The notes beneath the pieces are model-generated. The model ran no database searches. It saw nothing but the letters and a program-made list of their open reading frames with translations, and was not told the DNA's origin. Below are positions 6,395 through 11,062 of a DNA stretch of 11,062 nucleotides, piece after piece (the stretch's first letter is position 1; every line of letters starts with the position of its first letter). The position numbers were made by a program, and so were the translations under genes. Source of the DNA: Limnohabitans sp. Rim8 (lineage in GTDB: Bacteria > Pseudomonadota > Gammaproteobacteria > Burkholderiales > Burkholderiaceae_C); assembly GCA_945877725.1 (NCBI GenBank), contig CAMDXR010000075.1:1-11062 (forward strand), written 5' to 3'.

Positions 6395-6451
6395 AACACA
6401 AAACCCGGCCCAATCAAATCTGACATTTACTCACCCGTCATCTGGCATTTA

Positions 6452-6546
6452 TTTGTTATACCCGGCATGACCGGGTATCCATCGCCGCCGAAGGCATGGA
6501 CCCCCGATCAGGTCGGGGGTGACAGATCATTGGGTCGGGGTGACAG
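6452..6546. repeat. Intergenic palindromic repeat, copy A
   Basis: The first of two direct copies. The core 6458-6525 (68 bases) is identical to 6573-6640. It folds as three successive stems: ATACCCGG/CCGGGTAT around CATGA; CCATcGCC/GGCATGG with a one-base bulge; and ACCCCCGA/TCGGGGGT around TCAGG. A trailing GGGTCGGGGTGACAG repeats the end of the core. Ends related to TGTCA are inverted, so it resembles a small non-autonomous repeat. It contains no gene. Confidence 0.85.
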
Positions 6547-6566
6547 TACTGTCTTAACCGGCCACC

Positions 6567-6662
6567 TTTGTCATACCCGGCATGACCGGGTATCCATCGC
6601 CGCCGAAGGCATGGACCCCCGATCAGGTCGGGGGTGACAGGTCGTTGGGTCGGGGGTGACAG
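6567..6662. repeat. Intergenic palindromic repeat, copy B
   Basis: The second direct copy, offset by 115 bp. It differs from copy A by one base before the core (C at 6572 against T at 6457), by two bases in the tail (GTCGTT against ATCATT), and by one extra G in the last G-run. The left end TGTCATACCC and the right end, CTGTCACCCCC on the other strand, are imperfect inverted ends. The strong stems may also stop transcription arriving from iolG on the minus strand. Confidence 0.85.
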
Positions 6663-6672
6663 GGAAAGGGCA

Positions 6673-6696
6673 GTGTCCGTGTCCGTGTCCGTGTCA
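6673..6696. repeat. GTGTCC hexanucleotide tandem repeat
   Basis: Three exact GTGTCC units and a fourth reading GTGTCA, in non-coding DNA between the repeat copies and the iolG stop. A short simple-sequence tract that could vary in copy number; no function is apparent. Confidence 0.8.
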
Positions 6697-6739
6697 GGGG
6701 CGGAAGGGCGACGACAAAGGGGTGGGCCCTGCCCGCTGA

Positions 6740-7738
6740 TCAGTTGAACATCACGGGTTGGTGGGTGGCGGCGCTTTGGGCTGCGGCGTCGGCCAGAATT
6801 TGGGCCTCTACACCGTCTTGCACCGAGGTGCGGAAGGCGCCACCTTGTTGCAGCACGGTGAAGAAATGCTCAATTTCCAAGCGGTAAGCGGCGGCGTAGC
6901 GTTGCAAGAAAAAGGCTTCCGGGTTGTCTTGCTGGGTACCTTTTGCCGAAGCTTGGATGACCTCGCTGGGGCGGTGGTTGCCGCATTGCAGCATGCCCAG
7001 CGAGCCCATGATTTCAAAGCGTTGGTCATAACCATAGGCCGCGCGGCGTGTGGTGTTGATCTGGCACAAGCGGCCTTTGGCGGTTTTGATGGTGACCGCT
7101 GTGCAGTCAAAGTCGCCCGCTTGTCCAATGGCAGGGTCAGTCAGGCAGGAGCCGGTGGCGCTCAGCCAAACGGCACGGTCGCCGTCGCTGCACAAGATCC
7201 AGCGGAACACGTCGAAGTCGTGAATCAGCATGTCGCGGAAGATGCCGCCCGACTGCTGGATGTAGGACACCGGGGGGGCGCCCGGGTCGCGGCTGGTGAT
7301 GATCAGCATTTCTGGGTTGCCGATCTCGCCTCGGTCCATGCGTGTTTTGGCTTCATTGAAAGTGGGGTCAAAGCGGCGCTGAAACCCGATCATGCAGGCC
7401 ACGCCCGCCTGCGCCACGGCGGCTGCGCAAGCTTGGGCGCGCTCGGCCGACAAGTCCACTGGTTTTTCGCAAAAGATGCTTTTGCCTGCTTGCGCAGCGC
7501 GGGTGATCAAGTCGGTGTGGGTGGTGGTGGGGCTGCCAATGACCACTGCGTCAATGGAGGGGTCGGCAAAGATGTTGTCGATGCTGTCCACCCGTGAACC
7601 ATGCAATTGCGCCAGCTCAGCTGCGCTGTCGACCATGGGGTCGTTGACGGCGGTGAGTTCAATGCCGGGCATGGCCGCCAGGTTGGCGGCGTGGATGCGG
7701 CCGATGCGGCCTGCGCCAAAGAGTGCGACTTTTTTCAT
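6740..7738 (-). CDS. iolG: myo-Inositol 2-dehydrogenase
   Basis: A 332-residue NAD-dependent oxidoreductase of the Gfo/Idh/MocA family that oxidises myo-inositol to 2-keto-myo-inositol (scyllo-inosose), the first step of inositol catabolism. The N-terminal Rossmann fold has GAGRIGRIH at residues 8-16. EKP (91-93) carries the catalytic lysine K92. GGIFRDMLIHDFD gives D169 and H173, matching the Lys-Asp-His triad of the Bacillus enzyme. Length is normal. ATG at 7736-7738 begins directly before the Rossmann strand. The gene lies 93 bp downstream of the RpiR-type regulator on the same strand and beside divergent iolC-iolD, which separates it from related sugar dehydrogenases such as scyllo-inositol or glucose-fructose enzymes. 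Repeats, not a gene, follow its stop. Confidence 0.92.
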   Translation of the reverse strand: MKKVALFGAGRIGRIHAANLAAMPGIELTAVNDPMVDSAAELAQLHGSRVDSIDNIFADPSIDAVVIGSPTTTHTDLITRAAQAGKSIFCEKPVDLSAERAQACAAAVAQAGVACMIGFQRRFDPTFNEAKTRMDRGEIGNPEMLIITSRDPGAPPVSYIQQSGGIFRDMLIHDFDVFRWILCSDGDRAVWLSATGSCLTDPAIGQAGDFDCTAVTIKTAKGRLCQINTTRRAAYGYDQRFEIMGSLGMLQCGNHRPSEVIQASAKGTQQDNPEAFFLQRYAAAYRLEIEHFFTVLQQGGAFRTSVQDGVEAQILADAAAQSAATHQPVMFN

Positions 7739-7765
7739 ATGAAATCCAGTTTGTGAAATGGTTAA

Positions 7766-7804
7766 GGGAAGCGAATAAGGGAAACGATCAGCGGAAAGAA
7801 AGGT
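7766..7804. other. Three degenerate 13-bp units in the iolG leader
   Basis: In the 93-bp spacer between regulator and iolG, GGAA occurs at 7767, 7780 and 7793, exactly 13 bp apart, within related units AAGGGAAGCGAAT, AAGGGAAACGATC and AGCGGAAAGAAAG. They lack inverted TTCC partners. They could be direct half-sites or chance in a purine-rich stretch. Confidence 0.25.
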
Positions 7805-7831
7805 GGGGTAAATAAACAGGGCGCGGTGTCA

Positions 7832-8707
7832 TCAAGAAACGGCCACCGTGGCCGGTTCGTATTGCAGTTCAAGCCGATAGGCCAGCGCCATGAACAGACT
7901 TTGGGCCACCGTCATGGTGTTGGTCAGCGCCCGAAAGCCGAACACACTGGTTTCGTTGACCAACAGCGCGGCAGTGGCCAGCCGGGCCAGCGGGCTCAAG
8001 CTGCTGTCGGTGATGGCAATGATGCGAGCGCCGCGTTCGTGCGCTTGCCGCACCAGGCTTTCGGTTTCTTCGGCGTAGGGTGCAAACGAAATCGCCACCA
8101 GCACATCTTGGGCCTGCAACCCGCGCAGTTGGCCTTCTTGCATGCTGCCCATGGCGGTGATGTGTTGCACCCGTTTTTGGGTGTGCTGCAAGGCATAGGC
8201 CAGGTAGGTGGCTACCGCAAACGACCGCCGAGTAGCCGCCAGCCACACGGTATCGGCTTCAAACAACAAGTTAACGGCGGCCTCAAAAGTCGGGGCGGAC
8301 AAAGTGGATTGCAGCTCTTGCATGGCCGCAATACTGCCGCTCATAAGTGCGTGGGCAATGTCCGTGCTTTGCAGGTTGAGCGCCCCCAGTTCGATGGCCC
8401 CACGAATGCGCGAGGGGTAATCCCGCCCGGGCGATATCTGTCGGGCCAGGCCTTCCCTGAACAGCCTTTGCAGCTCGGAAAAGCCACTGAAGCCGAAATG
8501 TTTGGCAAAACGCACGATGGCCGAGGGTTGCACCTGACAGTTTTGCGCCACTTGCTGGATGGACTGAATGCCCAGTTGTCCCCGGTGCCGCTCCACATAG
8601 TGGCCAATGACCTTGAGTTGTTTGCTCAGGCCCTCGAACCCGGCAGCCATAGCCAGGAACAGTTCGTCCTCGGTTTGGGGTGCGGTTTTTAGGGTTTGGG
8701 CGTTCAT
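7832..8707 (-). CDS. RpiR/MurR-family transcriptional regulator, probable inositol repressor
   Basis: A 291-residue regulator with an N-terminal HTH_6 domain (about residues 10-85) whose recognition region reads QPSAIVRFAKHFGFSGFSELQRLF. A C-terminal SIS sugar-phosphate-binding domain (about 135-260) includes ISFAPYAEETESLVRQAHERGARIIAITDS. In rhizobia and other proteobacteria the inositol regulator IolR belongs to this family, represses iol genes, and is released by an inositol catabolic intermediate. Location between iolG and divergent iolC-iolD supports that role here. The likely targets are the two GGAA-N6-TTCC-like boxes in its own upstream region, implying autoregulation. ATG at 8705-8707 is the only start that keeps the N-terminal helices; no strong Shine-Dalgarno is seen. 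Confidence 0.9.
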   Translation of the reverse strand: MNAQTLKTAPQTEDELFLAMAAGFEGLSKQLKVIGHYVERHRGQLGIQSIQQVAQNCQVQPSAIVRFAKHFGFSGFSELQRLFREGLARQISPGRDYPSRIRGAIELGALNLQSTDIAHALMSGSIAAMQELQSTLSAPTFEAAVNLLFEADTVWLAATRRSFAVATYLAYALQHTQKRVQHITAMGSMQEGQLRGLQAQDVLVAISFAPYAEETESLVRQAHERGARIIAITDSSLSPLARLATAALLVNETSVFGFRALTNTMTVAQSLFMALAYRLELQYEPATVAVS

Positions 8708-8769
8708 GGCGGGGTAAAGAGGTCGCAGAGTACCGGATTTAAATTATCCTTTAAGTATGTATTTAAAAA

Positions 8770-8783
8770 AGAAATTTATTTCC
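8770..8783. promoter_or_regulatory. IolR-like operator box 1
   Basis: AGAA-ATTTAT-TTCC matches GGAA-N6-TTCC at 7 of 8 fixed positions; I recall that consensus for the RpiR-type IolR of Sinorhizobium. The internal arms GAAAT and ATTTC are exact inverted repeats. It lies in the AT-rich spacer between regulator and iolC, exactly 30 bp from box 2. Confidence 0.5.
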
Positions 8784-8797
8784 GGGGTATTCACCTA

Positions 8798-8825
8798 TTG
8801 GAAAAGTTTTTCTATTTTTTACATT
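8798..8825 (+). promoter_or_regulatory. Weak candidate iolC promoter
   Basis: TTGGAA (8798-8803) and TACATT (8820-8825), 16 bases apart, each match four of six consensus positions. Box 2 overlaps the -35, so a bound repressor would block it. Other placements are possible in this AT-rich spacer. Confidence 0.3.
8800..8813. promoter_or_regulatory. IolR-like operator box 2
   Basis: GGAA-AAGTTT-TTCT matches GGAA-N6-TTCC at 7 of 8 fixed positions, with exact inner arms GAAAA and TTTTC. The 30-bp distance from box 1 equals about three helical turns, so two dimers would bind the same face of the DNA. Confidence 0.55.
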
Positions 8826-8872
8826 TGAATGAACTCTTATGGCCTACACCCTTGCCCAAGGGATTCAACACA

Positions 8873-10846
8873 ATGAAAATCGAATTTCCACAAAATCGCC
8901 CCATCGACCTGGTCTGTCTGGGTCGTCTGGCGGTTGATCTGTATGCCGAGCAATTTGGCAGCCACCTCGAAGACGCGCGCAGCATGGCCATGTACTTGGG
9001 CGGCAGCTCGGCCAACCTGGCCTTTGGTGTGGCCCGACTGGGCCTGAAAAGCGCCATGCTGTCGCGGGTGGGCAACGAGCAAATGGGCCGCTTCCTGACG
9101 CAGACTTTGCAGCAAGCCGGGTGCGATACCAGCCAAGTGCAGGTAGACCCGGAGCGGCTCACGGCCCTGGTGCTGCTAGGCCTGAAAGACCGCGACACCT
9201 TTCCCTTGTTGTTTGTGCGCGAAAACTGTGCCGACATGGCGGTGGACGCCGATTTAATCAGCGAAGACTTCATGGCCGGATGCCGTGCGTTGGCCATCAC
9301 CGGCACCCATTTGTCCACGCCGGGCACACGCCGCGCCTCGCTCGCGGCCTTGGGCTATGCCAAGCGCCATGGTTTGGTGCGGGTGCTGGACATTGATTTC
9401 AGGCCCGTTTTGTGGGGCCTGACCTCGCGCGGCGCAGGCGACAACCGCTACGTGCCCGATGCCCAAGTGACCGCGCAATTGCAGGCGGTGTTGCCCGAGT
9501 TCGATTTATTGATTGGCACCGAAGAAGAGTTTTTGATTGCTGGCGGCGTGCCCAACGACTTGCTGGCCTGCCTGCACGCTGTGCGCGCCATCAGTTCGGC
9601 CACGCTGGTGGTCAAGCGGGGAGCCTTGGGTTGCAGCGTGATCGAAGAGGCCATTCCCGCCGACATTGACGATGCCCCCTTGTATGCCGGGGAACGTGTC
9701 GAGGTGCTCAACGTGCTGGGGGCCGGGGATGCGTTTTTGTCCGGCCTGATGGCCAGCTTGTTGCAGGGCAAAGACTGGGCACAGTCCACCCAAGTGGCCA
9801 ATGCCTGCGGGGCTTTGGTGGTGTCTCGCCATGCCTGCTCGGCGGCCATGCCCACCCCGGCTGAACTGGCGCACTGGTTTAGCGGCACGCGCAACCCCAA
9901 GGTCGATGCCGACCAACAGTTGGCCCATCTGCACCGCGTGGCAGTGGCGCGGCCCAATTGGCCAGAATTGTGCGTGATGGCCTTTGACCACCGCAGCCAG
10001 TTTTACGACATGGCCCGCGAAGCCGGTGCGCCCGAGTCGCGCATTCCGGTGCTCAAGAGTTTGCTGGTACAAACCGCCGCCCAAGTGGAGCGCAGCCACA
10101 ACTTGCAGGGCAGTACAGGGGTGCTGATTGACGGCGGCGATTACGGTTTGCAGGCCCTGGCCAGCGCCACCGGACGGGGTTGGTGGGTGGGCCGCCCGGT
10201 GGAGCTGCCCAGTTCGCGGCCACTGCGGTTTGACGGCACCCGCTCGATTGGCACGACGCTGACCCACTGGCCCACCGAACAAGTGGTCAAGTGTTTGCTG
10301 AGTTATCACCCGGACGACGCCTACCCGCTGCGGCTGGAACAAGAACAAAAAGTACTGGAGTTGTGGGAAGCCACCCGCGCCAGCGGCAACGAGTTGCTGC
10401 TGGAAATCATTTGCCCTGCAGCCATGATGCCCAAGGGCACCGAAGACGCCGCCGTGTTGCGCTCGGTCAAGCGCTTTTACAACCTGGGGGTCAAGCCCGA
10501 GTGGTGGAAACTGGCCCCCATGCAAGACAGTGGCTGGCAAGCCTTGTCGGCGCTCATTGCCGAACGGGACCCGTATTGCCGTGGTGCCGTGATTTTGGGC
10601 CTGAACCAACCCTTAGAGCACTTGGCACAAAGCTTCAAGCAAGCCGCCAACCCGATTGTCAAAGGCTTTATGGTGGGCCGAACCCTGTGGGCCAACGCCT
10701 CTTTGCGCTGGCTTAAAAACGACATCAGCGATGCCGAATTGGTGCAAGAAGTGGCCGCCAACCTGGCCACCTTGGTCGAGGCTTGGCGCAGCCGAAGCCC
10801 CGGCTTGCCCAAGTCGCCTGCCACCGCAAAAGGCTTGCAGCCATGA
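8873..10846 (+). CDS. iolC: 5-dehydro-2-deoxygluconokinase fused to DUF2090 aldolase-like domain
   Basis: A 657-residue two-domain cytoplasmic enzyme. Residues about 10-335 are a PfkB-family sugar kinase: YLGGSSANLAFGVARLG (41-57) is the first signature and NVLGAGDAFLSG (280-291) the second, with D286 as catalytic base. It phosphorylates 5-dehydro-2-deoxygluconate in inositol catabolism. Residues about 350-640 are a DUF2090 domain starting near VMAFDHRSQFYDMA; this TIM-barrel relative of LacD aldolases may cleave the phosphorylated product to DHAP and malonate semialdehyde. K473 (VVKCLLSY), E511 (LLLEIICP) and K546 (EWWKLAP) are the likely catalytic residues. This fusion is known in proteobacterial iol clusters. 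The frame is open back to 8696, but ATG at 8873 is chosen for its ribosome binding site (AAGGGA, 8858-8863) and family-like start. Its stop overlaps the iolD ATG. Confidence 0.93.
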   Translation: MKIEFPQNRPIDLVCLGRLAVDLYAEQFGSHLEDARSMAMYLGGSSANLAFGVARLGLKSAMLSRVGNEQMGRFLTQTLQQAGCDTSQVQVDPERLTALVLLGLKDRDTFPLLFVRENCADMAVDADLISEDFMAGCRALAITGTHLSTPGTRRASLAALGYAKRHGLVRVLDIDFRPVLWGLTSRGAGDNRYVPDAQVTAQLQAVLPEFDLLIGTEEEFLIAGGVPNDLLACLHAVRAISSATLVVKRGALGCSVIEEAIPADIDDAPLYAGERVEVLNVLGAGDAFLSGLMASLLQGKDWAQSTQVANACGALVVSRHACSAAMPTPAELAHWFSGTRNPKVDADQQLAHLHRVAVARPNWPELCVMAFDHRSQFYDMAREAGAPESRIPVLKSLLVQTAAQVERSHNLQGSTGVLIDGGDYGLQALASATGRGWWVGRPVELPSSRPLRFDGTRSIGTTLTHWPTEQVVKCLLSYHPDDAYPLRLEQEQKVLELWEATRASGNELLLEIICPAAMMPKGTEDAAVLRSVKRFYNLGVKPEWWKLAPMQDSGWQALSALIAERDPYCRGAVILGLNQPLEHLAQSFKQAANPIVKGFMVGRTLWANASLRWLKNDISDAELVQEVAANLATLVEAWRSRSPGLPKSPATAKGLQP

Positions 10847-11062
10847 GCACCACCCGACTCACTCTGGCGCAAGCCTTGGTCCGACACTTGGCGGCGCTGC
10901 GCATCGAGCTGGCCGACGGCACCGTGCAGCCTTATTGCGCGGGTGTTTTTTCGATTTTTGGTCACGGCAATGTGGCGGGTTTGGGCGAGGCGCTGTGGGC
11001 CAGCCGGGCCGAGCTGCCCACCTACCGGGCGCACAACGAACAAGGCATGGCGCATGCCGCTA
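10843..11062 (+). CDS. iolD: 3D-(3,5/4)-trihydroxycyclohexane-1,2-dione hydrolase, N-terminal part
   Basis: The first 73 codons of a gene cut by the window end. Its product is a thiamine-diphosphate-dependent enzyme that hydrolyses the cyclic dione of inositol catabolism to 5-deoxyglucuronate. MSTTRLTLAQALVRHL starts the N-terminal ThDP-binding domain. IFGHGNVAGLGEAL (38-51) and YRAHNEQGMAHAA (61-73) are strongly IolD-like, and E66 matches the conserved glutamate that activates the cofactor in this superfamily. The ATG overlaps the iolC stop as ATGA, which indicates translational coupling. Other ThDP enzymes such as acetolactate synthase are excluded by the FGHGNVAGLG motif and the neighbouring iolC. 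Confidence 0.93.
   Translation, partial: MSTTRLTLAQALVRHLAALRIELADGTVQPYCAGVFSIFGHGNVAGLGEALWASRAELPTYRAHNEQGMAHAA

Noticed and set aside
6452..6662. Direct repeats considered as a CRISPR array
   Set aside because: There are only two copies, the unit is about 95 bp with three internal hairpins, the spacer is about 20 bp, and there are no cas genes.
8735..8749. Third possible operator GGAT-N7-ATCC upstream of box 1
   Set aside because: The half-site spacing is 7 rather than 6, it is not in helical phase with the other two boxes, and the tetramers do not match GGAA/TTCC.
8696..8872. Extended N-terminus of IolC (59 extra residues from an upstream ATG at 8696)
   Set aside because: The extension runs through the AT-rich promoter and operator spacer, does not resemble the kinase family, and overlaps the start of the divergent regulator gene. 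ATG 8873 has a ribosome binding site.
9506..10609. Long open frame (367 codons) on the minus strand inside iolC
   Set aside because: It is the complement of a clearly coding kinase/aldolase gene in GC-rich DNA, has low-complexity His/Gln/Gly composition and no recognisable domain.

Overview
The window looks like chromosome from a betaproteobacterium, most likely Burkholderiales and probably Comamonadaceae-like (Limnohabitans, Rhodoferax or Polaromonas type). This is inferred from the moderately GC-rich coding sequence, the protein flavour of Alr, DedA and the inositol enzymes, and the compact gene order. No rRNA, tRNA, CRISPR array or complete insertion sequence is visible.

Left part (1-4953), mostly housekeeping and transport. 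A 10-helix EamA/DMT permease lies on the minus strand. A 328-bp stretch with no convincing gene follows, then a lone HigA-like antitoxin (1253-1555) without a visible toxin. It converges, with only 5 bp between stop codons, on alanine racemase (alr, minus). Divergent from alr is a tight plus-strand run: a DedA membrane protein, a second EamA permease starting at or just after the dedA stop, and a thioredoxin-type glutathione peroxidase 13 bp further on. The run is closed by a 9-bp hairpin.

Middle part (4954-6739), accessory. A stand-alone AAA ATPase of the DUF4143 family is preceded by a perfect 18-bp-arm palindrome that ends on the base before its ATG. The following 550 bp have no gene but are packed with repeats: two oppositely oriented REP-like elements whose stems differ but stay mostly paired, two direct copies of a ~95-bp multi-hairpin repeat 115 bp apart, and a GTGTCC hexanucleotide run.

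Right part (6740-11062), a myo-inositol catabolism locus. An RpiR/SIS regulator and inositol 2-dehydrogenase (iolG) read leftward. iolC (a 5-dehydro-2-deoxygluconokinase fused to a DUF2090 aldolase-like domain) and iolD (cut by the window end) read rightward, with an ATGA overlap. The AT-rich divergent spacer holds two boxes, each one mismatch from the GGAA-N6-TTCC operator reported for RpiR-type IolR, exactly 30 bp apart. IolG oxidises inositol and IolD opens the ring. IolC phosphorylates the resulting deoxy-keto-gluconate, and its fused domain may also perform the final aldol cleavage. The dehydratase (iolE), isomerase (iolB) and transporter would be expected beyond position 11062.

The most unusual signals are the palindrome-capped ATPase, the REP pair, the phased IolR-like boxes and the apparent LacD-like catalytic residues in the IolC C-terminal domain.
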